Shown: positions 31,052-40,147, numbered from the stretch's first letter. The stretch is 64,000 bases of DNA from Colwellia psychrerythraea (GCF_000764225.1 NZ_JQED01000003.1:62001-126000); one strand, 5' to 3'. Made by a program: numbers and translations. Notes: generated by a model not told the origin, from the letters alone.

Positions 31052-33047
31052 CCCAAAGTAAGCTTCGAGTTAAAACACCATCTTCATTAAGTTTTAACAC
31101 GCCCGTTTGCCCCCAATGTTGCAGATAAGGTGCTTGTTGCATTAGCGGAATCTTATTAATGAGTTGATAGCTATCATATCCCATAGCAAAAAGACGTGAC
31201 AAACCATCACTACGTTTAGGCCAAAGTGCTTGGCTCAGAGTTGCTAATTCGGCATTTTGCTCGCTGGCTAATAACCAAGGGATTTCAGTAAACGTCAATC
31301 CTTGTAGGTCACTGTTACTGCTATAATCAGATTGAGTACTATGGCTTCGTGAACTAGCATATACTGGAATTAATTTAGCAAATTCACTTATATTAACTTC
31401 TATGTAGGGTTTCACTAAGCGAGTTTGTTCTGCCGTACCAACGAGATATATCATATCAATATCACGTCTATTACGGGTTTTAGTTTTAATGCTTTGATTT
31501 AATCTACTTTTGAGCTTAGTGATACGCGCTTTACTTTTATCAACCGACAAACTGGCCTTAACATTCTCCTGCATTTGAGCACCTGTATCGTAATACACTA
31601 CTTCAATGACATTACCCGTTAACCGTTGCCATTGTCTGACAAAGGCTTGAGAAATCCGTTTACTGACAATATTTTTTTGGCTCAATACAATGGGGTGTTT
31701 AAAATGTTGACGGCTCAAGGTTGCAGCTGCTTGTTTTGCTTCATCTTCTGGGCGCATTGAAAGCACCGTATGATGAGAAGTTAAGGAAGCTTTTGCCGGA
31801 ATATTTAGTAGTAAAGTATCTATTGCATTACTATTTTCTGACGTTTCTAAATAGCTCTTTATCGCAAAGTCACTGTCGATGGCTGTGATATTATCAGCGC
31901 TTTGACTTTGCTTAGTTAGTGATGTATTTACAGTGTTCTCGGTTTTATTACTATCAAATAAATCCGAACTGCCATTAAACAAGTTATCAGTTTGCGATTG
32001 CGTTTGCGCACTAGTATGACTGATGTATTTATCTACATTGGCTTTAAGTAGTGGTCCAATCACATAATCGACTTTTAATGTCGATAAATCATTGGTTAAT
32101 CCGTACCAATTGACGATATTACTATCGATAAAGTGCAGACTTTTAGTCTTGTCATTAGCAAAACTAGCCAAAACCCCTTGTTGGATTGCACGCCCTGCTG
32201 ACTGTTGTTTGCCACTTAAGGGTAAGATTACCGCTATATTTTTGATATCTTTCGGTGAAATTTCTTGAATCAATAGTTGTTGTGCGATGACATTAGCGGG
32301 ATGGAGTTTGAACTTATTTTGCCATATGCTCAGCTGATATTTCATTTGGGCTTGATTGCCGCCAAACTTATTGGCTAAAGCTGTTAAGGCTAACCAACCC
32401 TTACTGTTAGGTGCTTTATCTAAAGCGAGCAAACTTAATTGCCATTGAGATAACGATTGAAAATTATGCCAAATATTTGTTATTTGCTGCTGATTTTGTG
32501 CTTTTGCTGGCGTAACTGAGAACTCAAATAATTGTGCATTCAACGCTGGTATAGGCTGTTTTTCCTTTTGAAATGCAGCGCTTAACAATCGGTAATAACT
32601 TGCGGTAAGTAGAATGCTATTTTCAGTAGCGTATTGTTCAAGTTGATTTAGCTCTATATGACTCTCTGGGTAATAATTGAGTTTTTGTAAACTACTTGCT
32701 TTAATGAGCGCTAACTGGACTTTTTCATGCTTACTATTCGTTGTATTTTCATCGACTAAGGGCATGATTTTATCTGCAAGCCACAGTGCCTTTGCATAAT
32801 TTTCTTGCTGATAAAACAGTTTGGCAGCAATCAGTAACTCACTGACTGCGCCATTGTTGTTCAATGTTTTCGCTAGTTCAACGTGTTGCTCTGCAGATAG
32901 AGTTCCTGCATCGACATCAATTGCTTCAATTTCTGTGAACGTTTGTGTTTGTTTTTTTGAATCTGGGGCTTGCTTAGTACTGCAACTTGCAAGCAACAGA
33001 AGCAATAGGGCAGGTAATGCTCGAGATTTAAAATGTTTAAAATGCAT
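31005..33047 (-). CDS. lpoA: Outer-membrane lipoprotein activator of PBP1A, LpoA
   Basis: Lipoprotein that reaches through the periplasm to activate peptidoglycan synthase PBP1A. I start at the ATG at 33047 (680 residues, close to E. coli's 678). It begins MHFKHFKSRALPALLLLLLA followed by the lipobox Cys (LASC). The N-terminal half is TPR-like helices; the C-terminal half is a type I periplasmic-binding fold (IAVILPLSGKQQSAGRAIQ near residue 280). A Ser/Asn/Thr-rich insert of about 75 residues (near 345-420) interrupts that fold. Confidence 0.92.
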   Translation of the reverse strand: MHFKHFKSRALPALLLLLLASCSTKQAPDSKKQTQTFTEIEAIDVDAGTLSAEQHVELAKTLNNNGAVSELLIAAKLFYQQENYAKALWLADKIMPLVDENTTNSKHEKVQLALIKASSLQKLNYYPESHIELNQLEQYATENSILLTASYYRLLSAAFQKEKQPIPALNAQLFEFSVTPAKAQNQQQITNIWHNFQSLSQWQLSLLALDKAPNSKGWLALTALANKFGGNQAQMKYQLSIWQNKFKLHPANVIAQQLLIQEISPKDIKNIAVILPLSGKQQSAGRAIQQGVLASFANDKTKSLHFIDSNIVNWYGLTNDLSTLKVDYVIGPLLKANVDKYISHTSAQTQSQTDNLFNGSSDLFDSNKTENTVNTSLTKQSQSADNITAIDSDFAIKSYLETSENSNAIDTLLLNIPAKASLTSHHTVLSMRPEDEAKQAAATLSRQHFKHPIVLSQKNIVSKRISQAFVRQWQRLTGNVIEVVYYDTGAQMQENVKASLSVDKSKARITKLKSRLNQSIKTKTRNRRDIDMIYLVGTAEQTRLVKPYIEVNISEFAKLIPVYASSRSHSTQSDYSSNSDLQGLTFTEIPWLLASEQNAELATLSQALWPKRSDGLSRLFAMGYDSYQLINKIPLMQQAPYLQHWGQTGVLKLNEDGVLTRSLLWGVYKQNKVVSIAMEK

Positions 33048-33182
33048 TGAAAAGTTATCTACCTCTGTTGGCTTTAATTGTACCAATAAGCACGCTGCTG
33101 TTAACACAATAAATAAATCTGTGCATATTGCTATCAGTATGGGGTTATAATAAACGCCTACGAAGTGAGTCTCAACCAATAT

Positions 33183-33446
33183 ATACCCATGTTACTTCAT
33201 AATTCGGGGTTCAGCTGGAATTAGAAACGCCTTTGAGTAAGGCATTGATTGAAGCGAATAGTTATTTTATTGTCGAAATTGATAACGCAACATAAAGCGT
33301 TTCTAAACCAGCCCTGCGGGGACGCCTGAGCAAACCATACTCATCGTTACCTCTTCTTTTAAGGGAAAACCCTTAATAATAAGAGGCGCCTTGATCATGA
33401 ATTGCTCAGGTATCCTGAAACACGTCTTTTGAGGTATCATGGGTAT
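33183..33446. repeat. Palindromic-ended repeat element, copy B
   Basis: 264-bp element in the lpoA-rsmI divergent gap. Left end ATACCCATGTTACTTCA and right end TGAGGTATCATGGGTAT are complementary with two mismatches. The interior has TTCAGCTGGAATTAGAAACG (also in copy A), AAGGCATTGATTGAAGC and TATTGTCGAAATTGATAACGC. The right end lies 27 bases before the rsmI ATG. It probably influences the rsmI leader. Confidence 0.8.
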
Positions 33447-33473
33447 ATGCCTAATCAAGTGAAGTAAGTTTAC

Positions 33474-34322
33474 ATGAGTGAAACAACCCTAATCCCTGCG
33501 ACGCTTTATATTGTCGCCACCCCAATTGGCAATTTAGGCGATATTAGCCAAAGGGCAATTGATATACTAACGCAAGTTGATGTTATTGCGTGTGAAGATA
33601 CTCGCCATACTGGAAAGTTGCTTTCTGCATTTTCTATTAAAAATAAAACCATGTCATTACATGATCATAATGAGCGTCAACGTCAAGACCAAGTGGCGAG
33701 CATGTTACAAGAAGGCAAAACTATTGCGCTTGTATCCGATGCCGGCACACCATTAATCAGTGACCCTGGTTTTCATCTAGTTCGCCATTGTAGAAGTCTA
33801 GGCTTGCAAGTTTCGCCTATTCCAGGCGCTTGTGCTGCTATCTCTGCTCTATCGGTCGCTGGTTTACCTACTGATAGATTTAGTTTTGAGGGCTTTTTAC
33901 CTTCTAAATCTGGTGCAAGACAAGCAACTTTGGCTGCACTAGCAGATGAATCACGCACTATGGTTTTTTATGACGCTCCACGCAGAGCTATCGACACGGT
34001 GCAAGACATTGTTACCACCTTAGGTGGTGAACGCTATATTGTAATCGCTCGTGAGCTGACCAAAACCTTCGAGACTATTCACAGTGATACTGCTGAAAAC
34101 CTACTTGCTTGGTTAGAGCAAGATGCAAATCAGTTAAAGGGGGAAATGGTGTTGATCATTGAAGGTTATAAAGTTGCGGAAAATGAAATTTCTGCAGAAG
34201 TGATCAATACGCTGAAATTGCTGCTCGCGGAGATGAAGCCCAAAAAGGCTTGTGCCATTGCGGCTGAAATTTATGGTGTAAAGAAAAATGCCTTATATGA
34301 AGTGGCTTTAGAACTTAAGTAA
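33474..34322 (+). CDS. rsmI: 16S rRNA 2'-O-methyltransferase RsmI
   Basis: Tetrapyrrole-methylase-fold enzyme that 2'-O-methylates C1402 of 16S rRNA. The 282-residue product opens with LYIVATPIGNLGDISQRA, has CEDTRHTGKLL near residue 40, the SAM-loop VSDAGTPLISDPGF near 84, and FEGFLPSKSGARQATL near 139. It diverges from lpoA, the conserved arrangement. Element B lies in the shared upstream region and element D follows the gene. Confidence 0.96.
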   Translation: MSETTLIPATLYIVATPIGNLGDISQRAIDILTQVDVIACEDTRHTGKLLSAFSIKNKTMSLHDHNERQRQDQVASMLQEGKTIALVSDAGTPLISDPGFHLVRHCRSLGLQVSPIPGACAAISALSVAGLPTDRFSFEGFLPSKSGARQATLAALADESRTMVFYDAPRRAIDTVQDIVTTLGGERYIVIARELTKTFETIHSDTAENLLAWLEQDANQLKGEMVLIIEGYKVAENEISAEVINTLKLLLAEMKPKKACAIAAEIYGVKKNALYEVALELK

Positions 34323-34330
34323 GATCATTT

Positions 34331-34489
34331 ATACCAATTAATTAAATAAGTAAGCAATGTTAAGCGAAGATAAATTTTCAAGAGCAAGGCGCTTGATTGA
34401 GCAATAACTAGCTACTGGGATTGAAAGCAACGCAGCTTTTGGGGATTTAGACCGTCATAGAATGATCGAATAATTATTTCAATTGGTAT
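34331..34489. repeat. Short palindromic-ended repeat element, copy D
   Basis: 159-bp element between rsmI and rnpB. Ends are ATACCAATTAATTAAATAA and TTATTTCAATTGGTAT, inverted with a three-base gap. The interior GCAAGGCGCTTGATTGAGC ... GAAAGCAACGCAGC resembles the cores of copies A-C at shorter spacing. It ends 12 bases before the rnpB -35 box. Confidence 0.65.
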
Positions 34490-34501
34490 TAGCAAAGAAT
34501 A

Positions 34502-34529
34502 TAGACATTTCCAATGAATAAGGTAAAAT
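34502..34529 (+). promoter_or_regulatory. rnpB promoter
   Basis: TAGACA and TAAAAT separated by 16 bases, followed by GCGCGCC and the mature 5' end of RNase P RNA about seven bases later. Good match to a sigma70 promoter. Confidence 0.75.
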
Positions 34530-34535
34530 GCGCGC

Positions 34536-34958
34536 CGAGTTGACCAGACAATCGCTGCTTTATCGTTGTAGCTTACATTTCGGTGTAAACTAGACAGATA
34601 GAGGGGAGGAAAGTCCGGGCTCCAATGAGCAGGGTGCCAGGTAACGCCTGGGCGGCGTGAGCCGACGACAAGTGCAGCAGAGAGAAGACCGCCGATGACC
34701 GCTTGCGGAACAGGTAAGGCTGAAAGGGTGCGGTAAGAGCGCACCGGATTGCTGGTAACAGTAATTGCAGGGTAAACTCCACCTGGAGCAAGACCAAATA
34801 GGGTTTCATGATTAGTTTACTAATATAAGCGTGGCTCGCGTGGAAACCGGGTAGGTTGCTTGAGCTATAGAGCGATTTATAGCCTAGACGAATGATTGTC
34901 ATCTCTTTTACTTTTAGTAAGGGAGCTACAAAACCCGGCTTATGTGGTCATCTCACCA
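34536..34958 (+). ncRNA. rnpB: RNase P RNA, bacterial class A
   Basis: Catalytic RNA of RNase P, which matures tRNA 5' ends. The conserved core is easy to read: GAGTTGACCAGACAATCGCTGC at the 5' end is followed by GAGGGGAGGAAAGTCCGGGC, AGGGTGCCAGGTAACGCCTG, GGTGCGGTAAGAGCGCACC, GGGTAAACTCCACC, and at the 3' end GACGAATGATTGTC and ACCCGGCTTATGTGGTCA. Order and spacing follow the E. coli molecule; the insertion near 34810-34850 is a little longer. Ends are set by that comparison, so they may be off by a few bases. Confidence 0.96.
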
Positions 34959-34967
34959 ATTTTAGTA

Positions 34968-35000
34968 ACCGCTTGATTATCTAATAAATAATCAAGCGGT
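34968..35000 (+). terminator. Hairpin after rnpB
   Basis: ACCGCTTGATTAT and ATAATCAAGCGGT form a perfect 13-bp stem with a seven-base loop 9 bases after rnpB. There is no T tract, so it may be a processing/stability hairpin or a Rho-linked end. Confidence 0.5.
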
Positions 35001-35443
35001 GCGCTAAAACACCTTCAAATCAAATCGTTACATTCAAAAAATGGTACACGGTTAGATGCACGGCCTCGAATTTTACTCTCTTAAATTCAATTATCATTTT
35101 TAGTCTCACTTTTAAATAATCACGAGCAAACTTCTCCACGGAATTGATTTAGGCTCAACTTTTTGCTTGATAAACATTTCTTTCTGATTGCAATTCATCG
35201 AAGACAGCAGTGCCATTATTATTCAAATAGTGATTAGTGCAATAAAATTTTAATGTATTACTCAAAAGTCTTATTTTTCAACTGTTAGTCTGTGGTTGCT
35301 TAATATGTGAGTGAAGATTCGAATTGCTTACTCAAATAAAATCATTGCGCCTAAAGAGCCGCTGTCAGTGTTTAAAACCCTAACTCGCAATAATAGTTGT
35401 GCTTAACTAAACTAATATAAAAACTTGATGAATTATAAGCATA
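35001..35443 (+). other. Gap between rnpB and the hydroxylase gene
   Basis: About 440 AT-rich bases. I see no gene, repeat copy or convincing promoter in it, although the promoter for the following gene must be here. Confidence 0.5.
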
Positions 35444-36016
35444 ATGATGTTTCCAGATCGTATAAAACTTCCTATTTTATTTGACCATTCGCAAATGCGC
35501 CAAGACCTCGAAAAACTGAAAAATGATGAATGGGTGGAACACTTTGTAAAAAATAATTTTGAGGGTGAGTGGTCAATAATTCCACTGCGAAGCCCGAAAG
35601 GCGAAACTCATCCCATTAGAATGAGTTATTCAGATCCCTCACAACATGAATTCATTGATACTCATTTTTTAAAGCAAACTCGCTATCTGCCAAAGGTTGT
35701 CAGCTGGTTTCGATGCCCAGTAAAATCTGTTCGTTTAATGAAGTTAGCTGCAGGCTCTATTATTAAAAAACATACCGATCTAGATTTAGCTGCTGAATAT
35801 GGAGAAGCTCGGTTGCATGTACCAATAGAGACAAATACAGATGTGCACTTTTTTTTAAACGATAGTGAAGTTTTGATGAATCAAGGAGAGTGTTGGTATT
35901 TACGCTTATCAGACCCTCATAATGTCGATAATAATAGTCAAAGTGACAGAATTCATTTAGTGCTTGATGTGGTCGTTAATGATTGGCTAGAGCAGAAATT
36001 ACGTCACCCGCTCTAA
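35444..36016 (+). CDS. Aspartyl/asparaginyl beta-hydroxylase-like dioxygenase
   Basis: Probable Fe(II)/2-oxoglutarate oxygenase of the Asp/Asn beta-hydroxylase fold, which also includes proline hydroxylases. The 190-residue product shows the iron ligands in IKKHTDLDLA (His-x-Asp, near residue 109) and LSDPHNVDNNS (His near 164), and the 2-oxoglutarate Arg in SDRIHLVLD (near 174). RLHVPIETN sits between, as in the family. It has no signal peptide. The substrate is unknown. A methyltransferase-like gene starts 27 bases later, so the two probably worked on the same target. Confidence 0.7.
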   Translation: MMFPDRIKLPILFDHSQMRQDLEKLKNDEWVEHFVKNNFEGEWSIIPLRSPKGETHPIRMSYSDPSQHEFIDTHFLKQTRYLPKVVSWFRCPVKSVRLMKLAAGSIIKKHTDLDLAAEYGEARLHVPIETNTDVHFFLNDSEVLMNQGECWYLRLSDPHNVDNNSQSDRIHLVLDVVVNDWLEQKLRHPL

Positions 36017-36043
36017 GTAAGGTAAACGTTTTAAGGACGAAAT

Positions 36044-36099
36044 ATGTCATCAATCCAAACACTAATTAGTGAAATCATCGATGAAAAAAACTGTCTATA
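36044..36099 (+). pseudogene. 5' fragment of an interrupted methyltransferase-like gene
   Basis: ATG at 36044 with AAGGA eight bases upstream, 27 bases after the hydroxylase stop. It encodes MSSIQTLISEIIDEKNCLY and then enters repeat element A, where the frame stops at 36146-36148. Deleting 36100-36362 (263 bases) joins the Tyr codon directly to ACA TTA AAA of the downstream frame, giving ...CLYTLKPQMNELAQ. This indicates one gene split by the element. Confidence 0.75.
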
Positions 36100-36361
36100 C
36101 CCGCTCCACTTGAAGATGCTCGTTTCAGGAAGTCTGAGCGCTTCATGATCAAGGCGCATTTTTTTGTTAAGGGTCATTCCCTTAAAAAGAAATGTAACGC
36201 AGAGTATGATTTGCTCAGCCTTCCCCAAGGGGCTGGTTTAGAACCCCTTAATGCTGCGTTATTGATTTCGACAATAGAATAACTATTCTCTTCAATAAAT
36301 GCCTTGCCTAAAGGCGTTTCTAATTCCAGCTGAATCATGCATCTTCAAGTGGAACGGGTAT
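36097..36361. repeat. Palindromic-ended repeat element, copy A (inside a gene)
   Basis: 265-bp element in the opposite orientation to copies B and C. Its ends are inverted repeats of about 23 bases: ATACCCGCTCCACTTGAAG and its partner CTTCAAGTGGAACGGGTAT (one mismatch), extending to GATGC/GCATC. On the minus strand it carries TTCAGCTGGAATTAGAAACG and TATTGTCGAAATCAATAACG, as in copies B and C. TATA is found on both sides of the CCCG...CGGG core and may be a target duplication. It carries no ORF of its own. Confidence 0.8.
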
Positions 36362-37302
36362 ATACATTAAAACCGCAAATGAATGAACTGGCGCAAAGGT
36401 TAAAAAAAACAGTCGATATAGATAAATTGCTTTGCGATAGGATAGATGAAGGAGAAACAGCAACGAATGCGGGGTTAGCCGTGTCACCGACAATGGCAAT
36501 TATGTGTGCAGATGATTACGTACGTACAGTTCAATTTATTCGAGCACTACATAGTGCAATTTTAGATGTAAATCAGCTTAAACCAGAAACACCTGCTCAA
36601 GTGTTATATGCTGGTACAGGACCTTTGGCAATATTAGCAATCCCGTTGATGTTTATATTAACTGAGCATCAAGCTAAATTTACCTTATTAGATTTACATC
36701 AAGTGTCTATAGACTCAGTAGAGCAAATAGTAAATGCATTGAAATTAAACAAATCAATAAATACTATTGAAAAAATAGACGCATTTAATTATCAAGTTGA
36801 TAACAACAATCCTCCCGATATTATCATTCTGGAAATCATGCAAGCTTGTTTAGCTAAAGAGCCTCAAGTCGCCGTAAGCCACCGCCTTATTAAACAAGCG
36901 CCAAAGGCGATATTAATTCCTCAAGAGATAAAAATTGAATTGATCATGGTTGATAGTAACAATGAATTTGAATTTAATGGCGAGGACAAATCCAAAATGC
37001 GTGTTAGATTGGGAAGCGCATTAACGATTAATAAAGAACAATTATTAGCACAAGTTAATAAAGAAAAGCTAGTGCTCCCCGCGATAGCAATACAAATCCC
37101 TAAAACAATACCCCAGTATTTAGATGCTAAACTTTTTACGACCATAAAGACTTATAAACATCACGTGCTTAAAGAGTATGACTCTGGTTTGACTTACCCA
37201 CGAGCGATAAGCTGTGATCGGGATTTTTCATTAGGCGAAACTTTAGAGTTCAACTACCAAGTAACCGATCAGCCAAGATTAAAGGCGCACGTTATTAATT
37301 AG
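36337..37302 (+). CDS. SAM-dependent methyltransferase-like protein, 5' disrupted
   Basis: Bulk of the split gene (321 residues if read from an ATG inside element A). A class I methyltransferase-like core is visible: VLYAGTGPLAILAIPLM (SAM loop I), FTLLDLHQVSIDSVEQIV (acidic end of strand 2), then DIIILEIMQACLAKEP and APKAILIPQEIKIEL. The order of these blocks recalls protein arginine methyltransferases, but this is tentative. The element supplies MHLQVERV before the native Y-T-L-K; no good ribosome site precedes that ATG, so the protein may be poorly made or not made. It pairs with the upstream hydroxylase gene. Confidence 0.6.
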   Translation: MHLQVERVYTLKPQMNELAQRLKKTVDIDKLLCDRIDEGETATNAGLAVSPTMAIMCADDYVRTVQFIRALHSAILDVNQLKPETPAQVLYAGTGPLAILAIPLMFILTEHQAKFTLLDLHQVSIDSVEQIVNALKLNKSINTIEKIDAFNYQVDNNNPPDIIILEIMQACLAKEPQVAVSHRLIKQAPKAILIPQEIKIELIMVDSNNEFEFNGEDKSKMRVRLGSALTINKEQLLAQVNKEKLVLPAIAIQIPKTIPQYLDAKLFTTIKTYKHHVLKEYDSGLTYPRAISCDRDFSLGETLEFNYQVTDQPRLKAHVIN

Positions 37303-37342
37303 TTTTACTGTTATTTTGATAACGTGAATTACCTTTACTTTA

Positions 37343-38002
37343 TTATTTTTCTGTAGAGTGTCTTTTAGTGTAATTTAAAAATATTAACGCATTATCTAAA
37401 TAGTCTAACGTTTCTAGTGCGTTGATGATTTCATTTTTTACATCCGTATTTTGTTCAGAAAACAATGCCTGTCCTAAAGCTTGGACCGCTTCATTATTTG
37501 CTATTTTTTTTAACCCTTCAATGGTTGCACTGCGTACTTCAATATTATCATCACCTAGCCCTGATGCTAAAAGATAAGTTTCTTGTAAGTTAACCAACTC
37601 TTCAATAGCGGTTAGCTTATCTTCTACTGATTCAGATAAATAAAGCTGATTGTGCCAATATAGTTTTGGTTGCTCGTAGAGCCTATCCTCTGAGAAATCA
37701 ACAAGGCGAACGGCAGAAGCTATAAACATATTAGTTGGCTTTGTATCATCACTTACAGGTTCTTCTTTTTGATTAACTTTAGAATTGACTTCAGATAGTG
37801 GGTTACTATGACTTGCTAATACACTGATTGTTTTATGATTAGTAAGTTTTACTCCTTGTTTTGGCTGGATTTCATATTTACTAGAAGCTTCATCATCTGA
37901 ATGGATAATTTGTTCTGGTGCAAATAAATATCTCTCAATCAACAGACCGCAGAAAAATGCCACAATCGCCAGGAAATATTTATGAGTAAAAATAACGTAC
38001 AT
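37343..38002 (-). CDS. Membrane-anchored HEAT-repeat protein, unknown role
   Basis: 219-residue product from the ATG at 38002, preceded by AGGA at seven bases; a longer frame exists upstream but lacks a site. A signal/anchor segment (about residues 8-26) is followed by a Ser/Asn/Lys-rich linker and, from about residue 125, helical HEAT-like repeats (EVRSATIEGLKKIANNEAVQ and DVKNEIINALETLDYLDNA). Such repeats usually bind other proteins. I do not recognise the family. It converges on the methyltransferase-like gene. Confidence 0.65.
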   Translation of the reverse strand: MYVIFTHKYFLAIVAFFCGLLIERYLFAPEQIIHSDDEASSKYEIQPKQGVKLTNHKTISVLASHSNPLSEVNSKVNQKEEPVSDDTKPTNMFIASAVRLVDFSEDRLYEQPKLYWHNQLYLSESVEDKLTAIEELVNLQETYLLASGLGDDNIEVRSATIEGLKKIANNEAVQALGQALFSEQNTDVKNEIINALETLDYLDNALIFLNYTKRHSTEK

Positions 38003-38306
38003 AAGCGTTCCTTTCTTTTTATATTGTAGAGTAAACCTAGCATTGACCTGATATTTTATCGCTATTACTTTTTGTGTGAACCTTGAGTTAAGCCATTTAC
38101 TACTCATTGTAGTCAATAGTAAGGCATAGATTAATAATGACGCTCTTACTTGTGGAAACCAACTGTCAGGTTTTTTTACACTGTTTGTTTTTTAAATGGC
38201 TGTTCATTTTATAAGCTATTGATAACTATAGCTCGGTATGTTTTATGCTTTAAATATCGAGATGTACTAATAGGAACACTATAAATTTCAGTAAAAGGAT
38301 CATTAT
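38003..38306. other. Divergent gap before the PEP-CTERM gene
   Basis: About 300 AT-rich bases between divergent genes; promoters for both must lie here, but I see no clear boxes, repeats or hairpins. Confidence 0.4.
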
Positions 38307-38999
38307 ATGAAGCACTCAAACTTGTTAACTTTATTTTTACCTTTACTATTATCATTACTACTTTTAGCGCCAACAACAAAAGCTGCCATGATTCAAATTG
38401 ACTTGGGAAATGCAGCTTCTGGGCTTATCGATGGTAGTACCTATGCCCTAATTCCAGATATCCTTAACGCCCAAGCAGGGCAGCCAGCCCCCTTTGATGC
38501 TGGTATCGGTAGCGAACTCTTTGGCGACCCGGCTAATGTTAACTGGCAATTTAATTATGGCGCGATTGCAGAGTCCATTTTATCAGCAAGCTTTTCATTT
38601 GGTATTTGGGATCATGATTCTGCTGCATCGGGAAGTCAGTTAGATGCATTTTCATTAGGTGGTATTGATAATACTGCAGCCTTGGATGTTATGTTTGAAA
38701 GTGGCGGAGGGGCAACAGATGCTCAGTATAGTGTTTATAACTTTAACTTAGGGGCTGCATTTTTTGCTGACCTTGCTGATGGTAACTTTTCTGTTGATTT
38801 GGATATCGGCGGTACGGGGTTACAAACTGCTCTATTTGGTGGACAAGTTAGTGAAACTGCAACAAATGGTTATCATCTAATTTATTCAAGTTTAAGTATC
38901 ACGTTTGAGGATCCTTCTACCCCCCCTAGTGTGCCTGAACCAAGTACCTTGCTATTGATTGTGCTTTCTCTAGCAGGATTAAAAGCTCGTATTAAATAA
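38307..38999 (+). CDS. PEP-CTERM sorted exported protein
   Basis: 230-residue exported protein. It has a Sec signal peptide (hydrophobic Leu run, cut near KAAM at about residue 27) and ends with a PEP-CTERM signal: SVPEPSTLLLIVLSLAGLK plus a short basic tail (ARIK). This tripartite tail is recognised by an exosortase, which must be encoded elsewhere. The body is Gly/Asp/Ser/Ala-rich beta-type sequence with no known motif. AAAGGA precedes the ATG. Confidence 0.8.
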   Translation: MKHSNLLTLFLPLLLSLLLLAPTTKAAMIQIDLGNAASGLIDGSTYALIPDILNAQAGQPAPFDAGIGSELFGDPANVNWQFNYGAIAESILSASFSFGIWDHDSAASGSQLDAFSLGGIDNTAALDVMFESGGGATDAQYSVYNFNLGAAFFADLADGNFSVDLDIGGTGLQTALFGGQVSETATNGYHLIYSSLSITFEDPSTPPSVPEPSTLLLIVLSLAGLKARIK

Positions 39000-39113
39000 T
39001 AAGTTGTAATGATAAAACATATAAAGGTTTAGCAGCCTTAGCAGTTGTGTTATTAGCCCACGCATCATATTGGCATAGGTCATTGTGATGCGTCATCAAG
39101 AGGAAATACACGC

Positions 39114-39509
39114 ATGATAAATCGACGACATTTTTTATTATCAACCTCCGGTGCAATAGTTGCGACGGCTTTACCTAATGCTATCGCACAACCAAGTGCC
39201 ATTGACCTTAGTTATGGACAATCAAGTAAGCACTCTACTCAACAAAAATTTCAAAACATAATTAATGATAAGTTTTTATTACGCAATGAAAATGGCAGTC
39301 ATTGGTTAACCCTAAAAAAAGTTGAGCTTGGCCCTGAACATGATGGTATGGAACAATTTCAATTAATCTTTACCAGTGATAGTCCAAATTTCACAGATGA
39401 TATTTATTCCGTTACTCATCTTTCGACACTAGAAACACGGCAGATGAATATTGAAGCGAGTCAAACAATGAAACAACACTATGTTTCGACATTTTGTTTA
39501 TTGACTTAA
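39114..39509 (+). CDS. Tat-exported DUF6916-like small protein
   Basis: 131-residue protein with a twin-arginine signal: NRRHFLLSTSG, then a short hydrophobic stretch ending near PNAIAQ (about residue 26). The mature part has FLLRNENGSHWLTLKKVELG and a C-terminal block FQLIFTSDSPNFTDDIYSVTH that resembles the DUF6916 family often found beside tail-collar proteins. Function unknown. It lies 89 bases before the first collar gene and likely belongs with the two collar genes and the GNAT gene. Confidence 0.6.
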   Translation: MINRRHFLLSTSGAIVATALPNAIAQPSAIDLSYGQSSKHSTQQKFQNIINDKFLLRNENGSHWLTLKKVELGPEHDGMEQFQLIFTSDSPNFTDDIYSVTHLSTLETRQMNIEASQTMKQHYVSTFCLLT

Positions 39510-39598
39510 TGATAACAATAGCAAATTTGTTTGTACGTTAGTAGTTCCTTGCTGTTCAAAGGGTTTGTACAAACCTCAACAATGAATAAGGAAATATT

Positions 39599-40147
39599 AT
39601 GGCTGAACCATTCCTTGGTGAAATAAAAATGTTTGGTGGCAATTTTGCACCTCGTGGTTACGCATTTTGTAATGGCGCTTTATTGGCAATAAGTCAAAAT
39701 CAAGCACTTTTTTCTCTGCTAGGCACCATCTATGGTGGCGATGGCCGAACCACATTTGCTTTACCCGATTTACGTGGCAGGGTAGCGATGAGTTTTGGAA
39801 ATGGAGCTGGTTTGACTAATAGACCCATTGGTCAACGTAGTGGTTCAGAGAGCAACACCCTCATTGAAAATCAGATGCCAGCGCATAACCATGTCATTAC
39901 GGCAACGGCTAAGTGTAAAGGTGCTGCTGGCAATGCGAATACTGCGGTTGGTAATGTTTGGTCGAATGATGCTGGCGTCTCTTCTGCAACTTATTCAAAT
40001 GCTGGGGCAGATGCGGATATGGCCGCAGGTGCTATTACCGCTGAGTCAGCTAATACTGGGGCAAATCAATCAGTTAATAATTTGCAACCTTACTTAGTAT
40101 GCAATTATATTATCGCGATTCAAGGACTATTTCCGTCGCGCAATTGA
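39599..40147 (+). CDS. Phage tail-collar domain protein (MdpB-like), copy 1
   Basis: 182-residue protein of the tail-collar/microcystin-dependent-protein family. The collar domain fills the N-terminal half: FLGEIKMFGGNFAPRGYAFC, then LFSLLGTIYGGDGRTTFALP and DLRGRVAM. The middle has MPAHNHVITATA. The C-terminal part (about residues 104-175) is a Gly/Ala/Asn-rich stretch nearly identical to copy 2. There is no signal peptide. No other phage genes are nearby, so this is not prophage debris. Confidence 0.85.
   Translation: MAEPFLGEIKMFGGNFAPRGYAFCNGALLAISQNQALFSLLGTIYGGDGRTTFALPDLRGRVAMSFGNGAGLTNRPIGQRSGSESNTLIENQMPAHNHVITATAKCKGAAGNANTAVGNVWSNDAGVSSATYSNAGADADMAAGAITAESANTGANQSVNNLQPYLVCNYIIAIQGLFPSRN

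Noticed and set aside
34412..34902. Open frames on the minus strand across rnpB
   Set aside because: They lie antisense to the RNase P RNA, whose conserved core explains the sequence; no ribosome site or protein motif.
36097..36361. Insertion sequence
   Set aside because: Only 265 bp with no transposase or substantial ORF; better described as a non-autonomous palindromic element.
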